A stretch of DNA of 64,000 nucleotides from Candidatus Sulfopaludibacter sp. SbA3 (GTDB lineage: Bacteria > Acidobacteriota > Vicinamibacteria > Vicinamibacterales > UBA2999): positions 124,001 through 188,000 of the forward strand of contig CAMDNQ010000001.1 in NCBI GenBank assembly GCA_945903265.1, read 5' to 3'. Positions 1-8,029 of this stretch are shown here, piece after piece; position 1 is the stretch's first letter, and each line of letters begins with the position of its first letter. The translations under genes were made by a program, and so were the position numbers. Below the pieces are notes generated by a model. The model was not told the DNA's origin. It was given only the letters and a program-made list of their open reading frames with translations, and did no database searches.

Positions 1-473
1 ATACCAGCGCGCAGGTCATCGGCGACGTCCATGTCGGCGCTGAAAGCAGTATCTGGATGAACGTCGTGGTCCGGGGTGACGTGAACCACATCCGGATCGG
101 CGACCGTTCGAATATTCAGGACCTGACGTGCATCCACGTCATGCGGGAGACGCACCCGACGACGATCGGCAACGACGTGACGGTGGGGCACAGCGCGGTC
201 GTGCACGGCTGCACGATCGAGGATCGCTGTCTGATTGGCATGGGCGCCGTGCTGCTGAACGGCTGTCGCATCGGTACGGGGTCGATCGTGGCGGCAGGCG
301 CGGTGGTGCCCGAGGGCATGGTCATTCCGCCGGGGTCGATGGTCATGGGCGTTCCCGCGAAGGTGCGCCGCGCGCTGACCACCGAAGAAGAGGCGTCCAT
401 CAAGTGGTACGCCGACAACTACGTGCGTTATCGCCTGGACTTCGTGACCGAGTCCGCGCCGGCACTCGACTAG
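1..473 (+). CDS. Gamma carbonic anhydrase family protein (5' partial)
   Basis: The reading frame is open from the left edge (first full codon at base 3) and ends at TAG 471-473, so the N-terminus is missing. The protein is a left-handed beta-helix of hexapeptide repeats. It carries the family signature SSIWxNVVVRGDV, then NIQD, and the three zinc-ligand regions IHV, GHSAVVHGC and IGMGA. It ends with the usual helix after GVPAKVRR. Members hydrate CO2 or act as related acyltransferase-fold proteins; which one cannot be decided here. hisS follows after 7 bp, so the two are probably co-transcribed. An internal ATG at 57 exists, but the upstream residues already match the family, so it is not the start. 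Confidence 0.9.
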   Translation, partial: TSAQVIGDVHVGAESSIWMNVVVRGDVNHIRIGDRSNIQDLTCIHVMRETHPTTIGNDVTVGHSAVVHGCTIEDRCLIGMGAVLLNGCRIGTGSIVAAGAVVPEGMVIPPGSMVMGVPAKVRRALTTEEEASIKWYADNYVRYRLDFVTESAPALD

Positions 474-480
474 CGTTCAT

Positions 481-1797
481 ATGGCACGGACTGAACCGGC
501 GCGCGGGATGCGCGACTTCCTTCCGGAAGACGTGCGGCGGCGCGAACACGTCATCGTCGTCATCAAGCGCGTCTATGAGCGCTATGGCTTCGAGCCGCTC
601 GAGACGCCGGCGGTCGAGAATCTCGAGACCCTGCTCGGCAAGTACGGAGACGAGGGCAACCAGCTCATTTACAAGATCCTCAAGCGCGGCGAAGGTGAGG
701 CAAGTGGGGAAGCGGACCTCGCGCTGCGCTACGACCTCACGGTGCCGCTGGCGCGTGTCGTCGCGCATCACCACGCGAAGCTGCCGCGTCTGTTCAAGCG
801 GTATCAGATTCAGCCGGTCTGGCGCGCGGATCGCCCCGCGCGCGGGCGCTTCCGCGAGTTTTACCAGTGCGACGTGGACGCGCTGGGATCGACGTCGCCG
901 GTGATCGAAGCCGAACTCTGCGCGGCCGTCGCAGACGCCATGGTGGAGCTCGGATTCGCGGAGTTCTCGATCCGGCTCAATCATCGCCAGCTGCTGACGT
1001 CGATGCTGAATGCCTCTGGCATTACCGAAACGCTCCACGGTGCGGCCCTCGTCGCTCTGGATAAGGAAGACAAAATCGGCGTCGACGGCGTGCGGCAGGA
1101 GCTCGCGCAACGCGGCGTCTTGCCTGAGTCGGCGCGGAGCCTGTTCGCGGCGATCGGCGCGTTGCGGGATCGCGCGCCGGTCTCCGGACTCGACGAGACG
1201 GGCGTTGCGGCCCTGGCGAATCTCGACGCGATCGAGACGATGGCGAAGGGCACACAGGCGGAGGCGCGTCTCCGCCGCGATCCGAGCCTCGCGCGCGGGC
1301 TGTCGTACTACACGGGCGCGATCATGGAAGTGAACGTGGCCGACCTGGCGGGGAGCCTCGGCGGCGGCGGCCGGTACGACAACCTGGTCGGGATGTTCTC
1401 CGGCCAGCAGATCCCGGCCTGCGGCTTTTCGCTCGGCCTGGAGCGCATCCTGGTCGTGATGTCGGAGCGCGGCATGTTCCCGGCCTCGCTGGCCACCACG
1501 CCTGCCGATGTGATGGTCGCGGTGTTCGACGCCGCTGGGCTGCCACACGCGATGCGTGTCGCCGGCCAGATGCGCGAGGCTGGCCTGCGCGTCCTCGTGT
1601 ATCCAGACGCCGACAAGATCGGCAAGCAGATCAAGTACGCTGATGGACGCGGCATCCCCTTCGTGGCGCTCCTTGGAGCGGACGAAATTGCGAAGGGGGA
1701 CGTGACGGTCAAGAACCTGGCCGCCCAGTCCCAGCAGACCCATTCCCAGTCCGCCGCCGGCGCGGCGATTCTCGAGGCGTTGAAGAACCGTGGCTGA
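481..1797 (+). CDS. hisS: Histidine--tRNA ligase
   Basis: Class II aminoacyl-tRNA synthetase of 438 aa that charges tRNA-His in the cytoplasm. Visible signatures are RGMRDFLPED at the N-terminus, RYDLTVPLARV, the motif 2 region GRFREFYQCDVD, the histidine-binding stretch RGLSYYTGAIMEV, GGGGRYDNL and motif 3 (GFSLGLERIL). The anticodon-binding domain follows and includes KIGKQIKYAD. Length is normal for the short bacterial form. The start is ATG 481, 7 bp after the carbonic anhydrase stop. aspS overlaps the 3' end by 8 bp. Near the C-terminus (about residues 414-424) a Gln/Ser-rich insert is encoded by a degenerate 7-bp repeat, described separately. Confidence 0.96.
   Translation: MARTEPARGMRDFLPEDVRRREHVIVVIKRVYERYGFEPLETPAVENLETLLGKYGDEGNQLIYKILKRGEGEASGEADLALRYDLTVPLARVVAHHHAKLPRLFKRYQIQPVWRADRPARGRFREFYQCDVDALGSTSPVIEAELCAAVADAMVELGFAEFSIRLNHRQLLTSMLNASGITETLHGAALVALDKEDKIGVDGVRQELAQRGVLPESARSLFAAIGALRDRAPVSGLDETGVAALANLDAIETMAKGTQAEARLRRDPSLARGLSYYTGAIMEVNVADLAGSLGGGGRYDNLVGMFSGQQIPACGFSLGLERILVVMSERGMFPASLATTPADVMVAVFDAAGLPHAMRVAGQMREAGLRVLVYPDADKIGKQIKYADGRGIPFVALLGADEIAKGDVTVKNLAAQSQQTHSQSAAGAAILEALKNRG
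1724..1752 (+). repeat. Degenerate 7-bp tandem repeat inside hisS
   Basis: CCCAGTC at 1724-1730 and again at 1745-1751, with two diverged heptads (CCAGCAG, ACCCATT) between them in register. It encodes the Gln/Ser-rich segment just before the last helix of HisRS, a position where length varies. It resembles the heptad repeats found between genes elsewhere in this window, but only two of four units are exact. Confidence 0.5.
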
Positions 1798-3565
1798 GCA
1801 ACTTGGCGATCTGACCCGCACGCATACGTGTGGCGCGCTCCGCGTGGAGGACGTCGGCGCGGACGTCGTGCTGCTCGGCTGGGTCCATCGCGTCCGCGAT
1901 CTCGGCGGCCTGCTGTTCATCGACATCCGCGACCGCGGCGGCGTCACCCAGATCGTCTTCGACAAAGACGACGAGGCGCTGATGGCGAAGGGGAAGCGGC
2001 TGCGTTCCGAGTTCGTGATTGGCGTGACGGGCCGCGTCCAGCGGCGGTCGCCCGAGACGATCAATCCCAAGCTGCCGACAGGCGAGGTCGAAGTCGTCAT
2101 CCGGAAACTGACGCTCCTGAACGAGGCGAAGACGCCGCCGTTTTCGGTCGCCGACGAAGGCCAGGTCTCCGAAGACGTCCGGCTGAGATACCGGTATCTG
2201 GACCTGCGACGCCTGAAGCTGCAGGCGAACATTGGCCTGCGCCACCGCGTCACGGCTGTCATCCGGAAGTACTTCGATGCGAATGGCTTCTGGGAGATCG
2301 AGACGCCGATTCTCACCAAGTCGACGCCCGAAGGCGCCCGCGATTTCCTGGTGCCGAGCCGCGTCCATCCAGGCGAGTTCTACGCGCTGCCGCAGTCCCC
2401 GCAACTCTTCAAGCAGATTCTGATGATCGGCGGCGTCGATCGGTACATGCAGATCTGCCGCTGCTTCCGTGACGAGGACCAGCGCGCCGACCGGCAGCTC
2501 GAGTTCACGCAGGTGGACGTGGAGATGTCGTTCGCGCGGCCGGACACCATCTTCGGGATCATCGAGCCGCTCATGCGCGACATCTTCGCGGTGATCGGCG
2601 TGAATGTCACGACGCCGTTTCCGCGCATGGCGTACTCGGAGGCGATGGCGAAGTACGGATCGGACAAGCCGGACCTGCGCTGCGGCATGCCGATCCAGGA
2701 CATTGGCGAGATCTTCCGCGAGTCGCCGTTCCGCGTCTTCCGCGAGATCGTCGCGAGCGGCGGCACGGTTCGCGGGTTTGTGGTCCCGAACGCCGGCGGC
2801 TATTCCCGGAGCGAAGTGGACGGCATCGTCGACCAGGCCAAGGCCATGGGCGCGGCGGGGCTCATCTGGGCGCGGCAGGCGGAGGACGGCACCGTCACGA
2901 GCTCAGTCATGAAAGCGCTTGGCGAAGACGGCGTGAAGCAGATGCTGTCGGCAGCCGGTGCACGACCGGCGGAACTATTGCTCGTTGCGGCGGGCGAACC
3001 CGACGCGACCTCGAAGCTCCTGGGACAGTTGAGGTTGAACCTGGCGAACGCCAAGGGGATGCTCAACCCGGCTGAGTATGCCTTTACGTGGGTCGTGGAC
3101 TTTCCTTTGCTGGAATGGGACCCGGATGACAAGCGCTACGTATCGATGCACCACCCGTTCACGGCCCCGCACGACGAAGACCTCGGCCGTGTGGAGACAC
3201 AGCCCGGACAGGTGCGCGCGAAGGCGTACGACCTCGTGCTGAACGGCAGCGAGATCGGCGGCGGCAGCATCCGTATTCATGATGCGGCGCTCCAGTCGAA
3301 GATTTTCTCGCTCCTGAACATCAGCCAGGAGGAGGCGAAGCTCCGCTTCGGCTTCTTCCTCGAGGCGCTCGAGTACGGCACGCCGCCGCACGGCGGCATT
3401 GCCCTGGGCCTCGATCGCATCTGCACGATCCTGTCGGGCGAAGACTCGATTCGTGAAGTCATTGCGTTCCCGAAGACGGCCAGCGCCGTGGACCTGATGT
3501 CGTCCGCCCCGTCGCCCGTCGATGCCAAACAGCTCAGGGAGTTGCACATCTCCATAAAGAAATGA
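1790..3565 (+). CDS. aspS: Aspartate--tRNA ligase
   Basis: Bacterial-type AspRS of 591 aa. It has an N-terminal OB-fold anticodon domain (GWVHRVRDLGGLLFIDIRDR), the class II core with FLVPSRVHPGEFYALPQSPQ and motif 2 (CFRDEDQRADRQLEFTQ), the inserted GAD domain (about residues 310-410), and the C-terminal motif 3 (GGIALGLDRI). The residue after RD in the OB fold is Leu rather than His, which in characterised enzymes goes with the discriminating type specific for tRNA-Asp; that is inference from one position. The start is GTG 1790, overlapping the hisS stop by 8 bp, so translation is likely coupled. phoH begins in the ATGA overlap at the end. Confidence 0.96.
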   Translation: MAEQLGDLTRTHTCGALRVEDVGADVVLLGWVHRVRDLGGLLFIDIRDRGGVTQIVFDKDDEALMAKGKRLRSEFVIGVTGRVQRRSPETINPKLPTGEVEVVIRKLTLLNEAKTPPFSVADEGQVSEDVRLRYRYLDLRRLKLQANIGLRHRVTAVIRKYFDANGFWEIETPILTKSTPEGARDFLVPSRVHPGEFYALPQSPQLFKQILMIGGVDRYMQICRCFRDEDQRADRQLEFTQVDVEMSFARPDTIFGIIEPLMRDIFAVIGVNVTTPFPRMAYSEAMAKYGSDKPDLRCGMPIQDIGEIFRESPFRVFREIVASGGTVRGFVVPNAGGYSRSEVDGIVDQAKAMGAAGLIWARQAEDGTVTSSVMKALGEDGVKQMLSAAGARPAELLLVAAGEPDATSKLLGQLRLNLANAKGMLNPAEYAFTWVVDFPLLEWDPDDKRYVSMHHPFTAPHDEDLGRVETQPGQVRAKAYDLVLNGSEIGGGSIRIHDAALQSKIFSLLNISQEEAKLRFGFFLEALEYGTPPHGGIALGLDRICTILSGEDSIREVIAFPKTASAVDLMSSAPSPVDAKQLRELHISIKK

Positions 3566-4524
3566 AGAAGATTGCCCTGCCCGAAGACGGCATCGAGACG
3601 CTGTACGGCGCCCACGATGCGAACCTCAAGCACATCGAGTCCATCCTGAACGTCGACATCCGCACGCAGGGATCCGAGATCACCGTCGAAGGGAATCCGG
3701 ACGGCGAGCGCCGCGCCCAGCGCATTTTCGACGGGCTCAGGACGTTGATGGACTCGGGCTACACGCTCGCGGACGGCGACGTGAAGACCGCCGCCGATCT
3801 CGTGGCCGACAACGCGGATGTCGACCTCCGCGATTTCTTCGCGAAGGGCGGTGCGCAGCGGCAGCTCACCAAGCGCCGCATCAATCCGAAGAGCGTCAAT
3901 CAGCGGAAGTATCTCGACGCGATCGAGCAGTTTGATATCGTCGTCGGCGTCGGCCCCGCCGGCACCGGTAAGACCTATCTGGCGATGGCGCAGGCGGTCC
4001 AGTATCTGGTCGCCAAGAAAGTCAGCCGCATTGTCCTGGCGCGGCCGGCGGTCGAAGCGGGGGAGAAGCTCGGATTCCTGCCGGGCGATCTCCAGGAGAA
4101 AGTCAATCCGTACCTGCGTCCGCTCTATGACGCGCTGTTCGACATGATGGACCAGGAGAAGGCGACGCGGCTCATCGAGCGCGGCGTGATCGAGGTCGCG
4201 CCGCTGGCCTTCATGCGCGGACGCACGCTGAACGATGCCTTCGTGATTCTTGACGAGGCGCAGAACACCACGTCGGAGCAGATGAAGATGTTCCTGACAC
4301 GCCTCGGCTTCGGATCGAAGGCGGTGGTCACCGGAGACATCACCCAGATCGACCTTCCCAACCCGAAGGTGTCGGGACTCGTGGAGGCGCTGAAGGTCAT
4401 CGCGAACGTCGAGGGGATCGGCATCGTCCACTTCGACGACAAGGACGTCGTGCGCCACAAACTGGTCCAGTCGATCGTCAAGGCGTACGAGGCATTCGCG
4501 AGCGGCTCGCGCTCGAATGGCTGA
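3562..4524 (+). CDS. PhoH family ATPase (YbeZ-type)
   Basis: PhoH-like P-loop protein of 320 aa. The N-terminal ~75 residues are a KH-like domain (NLKHIESILNVDIRTQGSEI). The Walker A motif GPAGTGKTYLAM begins near residue 131, and Walker B is in DAFVILDEAQNTT. GDITQIDLP is the family C-terminal ATPase motif. In many bacteria this gene precedes ybeY and a CorC/CNNM gene (E. coli ybeZ-ybeY-ybeX), and the same order is seen here. It is thought to assist YbeY in rRNA metabolism. The start is ATG 3562, sharing ATGA with the aspS stop; its own end overlaps ybeY by 8 bp. Confidence 0.93.
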   Translation: MKKIALPEDGIETLYGAHDANLKHIESILNVDIRTQGSEITVEGNPDGERRAQRIFDGLRTLMDSGYTLADGDVKTAADLVADNADVDLRDFFAKGGAQRQLTKRRINPKSVNQRKYLDAIEQFDIVVGVGPAGTGKTYLAMAQAVQYLVAKKVSRIVLARPAVEAGEKLGFLPGDLQEKVNPYLRPLYDALFDMMDQEKATRLIERGVIEVAPLAFMRGRTLNDAFVILDEAQNTTSEQMKMFLTRLGFGSKAVVTGDITQIDLPNPKVSGLVEALKVIANVEGIGIVHFDDKDVVRHKLVQSIVKAYEAFASGSRSNG

Positions 4525-4951
4525 CCCCTCCTTAGACGTCGAGGTTGTCACATCACGCGGGGTGAGGGCTCCTGGCCTGGGCCGGTGGCTCGCGGGGATC
4601 GCTCCAGCGAAGGCCCGGGGCAGCGTGACAATCGCTCTCGTTCCAGACCAGCGCATTCGCGCGCTCAACAAACAGTTCCGGCGGAAGGATCGTCCGACGG
4701 ACGTCCTGTCGTTTCCCGCCGAAGAGCCGGGACGCCTGGGCGACATCGTCATCGGGCTCGGCGTGGCCCGCGCGCAGGCCGAGGAGGCGGGGCACTCGCT
4801 TGGCGCCGAGCTTCGCGTCCTCGCGCTTCACGGCCTGCTGCACCTCCTTGGCTATGATCACGAGCGCGACGCCGGACGGATGGCCCGCGTCGAGGCCCGC
4901 CTGCGCGCCCGCGGCGGACTGTCGTCCGGGTTGATCGAGAGGCACCGCTGA
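4517..4951 (+). CDS. ybeY: Endoribonuclease YbeY (16S rRNA maturation)
   Basis: Metal-dependent RNase of the UPF0054 family, 144 aa, acting in 16S rRNA 3'-end maturation and ribosome quality control. The zinc-binding motif H-x3-H-x5-H is present as HGLLHLLGYDHE (about residues 107-118). The substrate-side motif RPTDVLSFP lies near residue 61. The start is ATG 4517, inside the phoH 3' end. The stop TGA (4949-4951) overlaps the proposed CTG start of the next gene at 4948. The C-terminal tail after the zinc motif is slightly longer than usual. Confidence 0.94.
   Translation: MADPSLDVEVVTSRGVRAPGLGRWLAGIAPAKARGSVTIALVPDQRIRALNKQFRRKDRPTDVLSFPAEEPGRLGDIVIGLGVARAQAEEAGHSLGAELRVLALHGLLHLLGYDHERDAGRMARVEARLRARGGLSSGLIERHR
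4937..4942 (+). promoter_or_regulatory. Shine-Dalgarno GAGAGG supporting a CTG start
   Basis: GAGAGG lies 5 nt before CTG 4948. It is the best ribosome-binding site near the 5' end of the CNNM gene. The in-frame GTG at 4987 would discard most of the first membrane helix. This site is the main reason for choosing CTG. Confidence 0.5.
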
Positions 4952-6183
4952 CTCCGCTCGCCCTCTTCCTGCTCGCCTGCGCGACCGTGTTTCTGGGATC
5001 GGTGCAGGCCGCCTTCAGCTCGCTGATGCGGCTGTCCCTGCGCCTGATGGCCGAACGAGGCGGCCGGAGCGACCGCCTCGGGCGCTATCTCGACGACCCG
5101 CTGAAGCTGTTCATTCCCGTTCGCATCCTGATCGGCCTGTGCACCGTGCTCGCGGGCGTGCTCATCGCGCAGATCAGCACGGTGAGCGACGCGCGGTCCG
5201 TCGCCGCCTTTTTTGTCGCGCTGGTGGCGTTCGTCGTGGTGTGCGAGCACCTGCTGCCGATGCTGGTCGCGCGGCAGGATCCGGAAAAGGTGCTCGACAT
5301 CCTGCTGCCGGCCTTCCAGCCGGTGGCCCGTCTGTTGCGGCCGGTCACCAGGTTGCTGATCGATATCGCCGGCGCGAGCACCGAGCGGGAAACGCCGGGC
5401 GAAGGCACGAATGACGCCTCGAACCCCTCCACCGCCAAAGAAGAACAGGCCGATGAAGCCAACATTTCGGAGGAGGAAGGCCGCGAGCTGCTCCAGTCAA
5501 TCGTCGATTTCACCGAGACTGTGGTCCGGGAAGTGATGACGCCTCGTCCCGATATCGTTGCCATTCGCGCTGACGCCACCTTGGACGAGCTCCGCTCGCT
5601 CTTTCGCGAGGAGCAGTATTCGCGAATTCCGGTCTATCGGAAGGATCTGGACAACATTCTCGGCATCCTGTTCGTGAAGGACCTGGTGGGACTTCCGCCC
5701 GGCGCCGAGCCGCCGATGACGACCCTGATGCGATCGGCGTTCATGGTGCCCGAGAGCAAGCGCGTGTCCGAGCTGCTGAAGGAAATGCAGCGGCGGCAGG
5801 CGCAGATGGCCGTCGTCGTGGACGAATACGGCGGCACCGCGGGCCTTGTCACGGTCGAAGACCTGCTCGAGGAGATCGTCGGAGAGATCCGGGACGAGTA
5901 CGACGTGGAGAGCGAAACAGTGGTCGATGAGGGCAGCGGGACGCTGGTCCTGAGCGGGAAGGTCGGCATCGACGAAGTGAAGGATCGCCTCGGCGTCGAG
6001 ATCGAGCGGGAGGGATTCGAGACGTTGGGCGGCTACCTCCTTTCGCACCTCGGCCGCATGCCGTACGTCGGCGAGACATTCGAGGTGGACGACCTTGCGG
6101 TCGAGGTGCTCGAAGTCGAACGCCGGCGGATTACCAAGGTGCGTGCGCGGCGTCGTGCCGGTGCGCCGGTCGAGGCCGAATGA
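4948..6183 (+). CDS. CNNM/CorC (HlyC) family transporter, CBS domains
   Basis: Inner-membrane protein of the CNNM/HlyC-CorC family (411 aa from CTG 4948), linked in other bacteria to magnesium and cobalt homeostasis. Order of domains: an N-terminal hydrophobic DUF21/CNNM region (about residues 1-145), a charged linker, a CBS pair (REVMTPRPDIVAIRADATLD, then VVVDEYGGTAGLVTVEDLLE), and a C-terminal transporter-associated CorC_HlyC domain. No ATG, GTG or TTG lies in frame upstream of GTG 4987, and that codon falls inside the first helix. CTG 4948 overlaps the ybeY stop and has a GAGAGG site, so it is preferred. The place after phoH-ybeY matches ybeX/corC. The 3' end overlaps the VOC gene by 4 bp. 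Confidence 0.88.
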   Translation: MTPLALFLLACATVFLGSVQAAFSSLMRLSLRLMAERGGRSDRLGRYLDDPLKLFIPVRILIGLCTVLAGVLIAQISTVSDARSVAAFFVALVAFVVVCEHLLPMLVARQDPEKVLDILLPAFQPVARLLRPVTRLLIDIAGASTERETPGEGTNDASNPSTAKEEQADEANISEEEGRELLQSIVDFTETVVREVMTPRPDIVAIRADATLDELRSLFREEQYSRIPVYRKDLDNILGILFVKDLVGLPPGAEPPMTTLMRSAFMVPESKRVSELLKEMQRRQAQMAVVVDEYGGTAGLVTVEDLLEEIVGEIRDEYDVESETVVDEGSGTLVLSGKVGIDEVKDRLGVEIEREGFETLGGYLLSHLGRMPYVGETFEVDDLAVEVLEVERRRITKVRARRRAGAPVEAE

Positions 6184-6698
6184 TTGACGCGCGGGTCCGG
6201 ATCGGTCACGTGCATCTCAAGGTGGCGGAACTCGACCGCGCCCTGCGGTTCTACTGCGACGTCCTGGGCCTCGAGCTGATGCAGCGAATGGGTTCGACGG
6301 CCGCCTTCGTGTCGGCGGGCGGTTATCACCACCACATCGGCCTGAACACCTGGGAGAGCCTCGGCGGTCAACCTCCATCGCCCGGAACAACGGGCCTGTA
6401 CCACCTGGCCATCCTGTATCCGACACGGGCCGACCTGGCCGATGGCCTCCGCCGCGTCATGCGGGCGGGTATTCCACTCGATGGAGCATCCGACCACGGT
6501 GTGAGTGAGGCCCTCTACTTGCGCGATCCTGACCAGAACGGCGTCGAACTCTATTGGGATCGTCCGGAGGCGGAGTGGCCGCGGACGTTTGACGGCAAGC
6601 TCCAGATGTTCACGCGGCGGCTGAATCTCGAGAGCCTTCTCGGCGAAGCGGAGCTGCGGCTCCAGCCACAGCCGGGTACGGGGCCGCGCGACTTATGA
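6180..6698 (+). CDS. VOC-fold (glyoxalase/extradiol dioxygenase-like) protein
   Basis: Protein of 172 aa with the vicinal-oxygen-chelate fold: RIGHVHLKVAELDRALRFY, then VLGLELM, then the second module GLYHLAILYPTRADLADGLR and LYLRDPDQNGVELYWDRP. Metal-ligand candidates are His in GHVHLKV, His in YHLAIL and Glu in NGVELYWD. This pattern is closest to CatE-type ring-cleaving dioxygenase relatives, but the substrate cannot be read from the sequence. It overlaps its neighbours by 4 bp at each end (ATGA junctions), inside an operon of ribosome-linked genes, which gives no clue to the substrate. Confidence 0.82.
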   Translation: MIDARVRIGHVHLKVAELDRALRFYCDVLGLELMQRMGSTAAFVSAGGYHHHIGLNTWESLGGQPPSPGTTGLYHLAILYPTRADLADGLRRVMRAGIPLDGASDHGVSEALYLRDPDQNGVELYWDRPEAEWPRTFDGKLQMFTRRLNLESLLGEAELRLQPQPGTGPRDL

Positions 6699-7594
6699 AG
6701 TCAGGTCTTGTGTCGTTCGTCGGCCGACCCAATGCGGGCAAATCCACGCTCATGAATCGCATCGTGGGCCACAAGCTCGCCATCGTGTCGGACAAGCCCC
6801 AGACGACGAGGACGCGGATCGTTGGGGTGAAGAATTACCCGGAGGGTCAGGTGGTCTTTGTCGACACGCCTGGCGTCCACAAGCCGACGCACCGGATGAA
6901 CGTCCGCATGGTCGATCTGGCCCTCGAGTCGATGCGGGAAGTCGACGTCGTGACGCTGGTCGTGGACGTGTCCGTCAAGGAAGGGCCGGGCGATCGCCGG
7001 ATGCTCGACATGATGAAGGAGCTGACGGCGCCCGTGATCCTGGTCCTCAACAAGGTCGACCTGATTAACAAGAACCGGCTGCTGCCGATTCTGGAGCACT
7101 ACCAGCAGGCGCACGCCTTTGTTGAATTCGTGCCGCTGTCAGCGCTCGACGGTACGAATGTGGACGTACTCGAGCGGCTGTTCCTCCAGCACCTGCCTGA
7201 GGGCGAGCCGCTGTATCCGCCGGATTACGTAACCGATCAGCCCGATCGATTCATGGCCGCCGAGATTATTCGCGAGCAGGTGCTGCAGTTGACCCGCGAC
7301 GAGTTGCCGCACTCGACCGCCGTCGTCATCGACCGCTTCGAGGAACCGGATGCCGGCGGCCTGATGACGCTGTACTCCACCATCCTTGTCGAGCGGGAGT
7401 CCCAGAAGCCGATCGTTGTCGGCCGCGGCGGCTCGATGATCAAGGAGATTGGGACGGAGGCACGGAAGGAGCTCGAGCGCTTCTTCGGTTCGCGCGTCTA
7501 TCTCGATCTGCACGTGAAGGTGAAGTCCGAATGGCGCGACGACGAGCGCGTGCTCGACGACCTTGGTCTTCAGCGCTCCGATAAACGCCGCTGA
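6695..7594 (+). CDS. era: GTPase Era
   Basis: Ribosome-assembly GTPase of 299 aa, standard length. The G domain has G1 GRPNAGKST, the conserved QTTRTRIVG switch I, G3 DTPGVHKP and G4 NKVD. The C-terminal KH domain contains VVGRGGSMIKEIGTEARKEL and binds the 3' end of 16S rRNA. It is the last gene of the left-hand operon, which also holds YbeY, another 16S 3'-end factor. It ends 16 bp before a convergent small gene. A GC-rich palindrome at 7609-7632 lies between them but has no T-run. Confidence 0.97.
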   Translation: MKSGLVSFVGRPNAGKSTLMNRIVGHKLAIVSDKPQTTRTRIVGVKNYPEGQVVFVDTPGVHKPTHRMNVRMVDLALESMREVDVVTLVVDVSVKEGPGDRRMLDMMKELTAPVILVLNKVDLINKNRLLPILEHYQQAHAFVEFVPLSALDGTNVDVLERLFLQHLPEGEPLYPPDYVTDQPDRFMAAEIIREQVLQLTRDELPHSTAVVIDRFEEPDAGGLMTLYSTILVERESQKPIVVGRGGSMIKEIGTEARKELERFFGSRVYLDLHVKVKSEWRDDERVLDDLGLQRSDKRR

Positions 7595-7610
7595 GTTCCC
7601 CGGAGCAGTG

Positions 7611-7907
7611 CTACCGGCCGGCCGGTGGCAGCATGTAGGAGAGCAGGCCGGCGATCGCTGCGAGCTGCCCGGCCCAGAACAGGAACGACCACTTGAGCAG
7701 CTCGACTCGTACGGTCGCGACCTCCTGCCGCAGGCCTGCGAACCCCTGATGCATCTCGAGGCGAAGCGCCCCAACCTCCTGGGTCAGGCGCCGCTCGAAC
7801 CGGTCAGTTGTGATCTGGTGATACAGGCTGAACATTTCGCTGAGCCCCTCGGACGCAGAGTCCCCAAGCTTGCTACTGAGCGGACCAGGCACCATCAACG
7901 TATCCAT
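7611..7907 (-). CDS. Small coiled-coil membrane protein, unknown
   Basis: A 98-aa protein I do not recognise as a named family. Residues about 30-70 are predicted to be a charged amphipathic coiled coil (RFERRLTQEVGALRLEMHQG and onward). Residues 72-93 form one hydrophobic helix and the C-terminus is PPAGR. This coil-plus-tail-anchor layout resembles DUF1640/CCDC90-like small proteins. The start is ATG 7907 because a good Shine-Dalgarno site (GGGGAG, 7913-7918 on this strand) lies 5 nt upstream; a longer frame to 7961 has no such site. It is divergent from mgtE and convergent with era. Confidence 0.62.
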   Translation of the reverse strand: MDTLMVPGPLSSKLGDSASEGLSEMFSLYHQITTDRFERRLTQEVGALRLEMHQGFAGLRQEVATVRVELLKWSFLFWAGQLAAIAGLLSYMLPPAGR

Positions 7908-7987
7908 ACATGCTCCCCATGGCGGCCTGACCTCGCACGACGACGATGCCATCGTCGCCAAATTGCTGTCAATGGGGAACTTGTGCG

Positions 7988-7996
7988 TGCTAGATT
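7988..7996 (+). promoter_or_regulatory. Extended -10 promoter for mgtE
   Basis: TGC-TAGATT (TGn plus a -10 hexamer matching 4 of 6) lies 34 bp before the mgtE ATG. No good -35 is visible, as expected for an extended -10 site. The same TGn-TAnnnT arrangement precedes several other units in this window. Confidence 0.42.
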
Positions 7997-8029
7997 TAGT
8001 TGTTTCACCGTGTCAGACGGACCTACATC

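Noticed and set aside
400-2319. Long minus-strand frame opposite hisS/aspS (639 codons)
   Set aside because: Shadow frame; Arg/Ser-rich with no motif.
7609-7632. GC palindrome as a terminator for era
   Set aside because: The hairpin has no T-run on either strand and overlaps the coding end of the small convergent gene.
7908-8029. Possible M-box riboswitch before mgtE
   Set aside because: The gap is only 122 bp including a promoter, and I could not find a folded leader or the conserved motifs.
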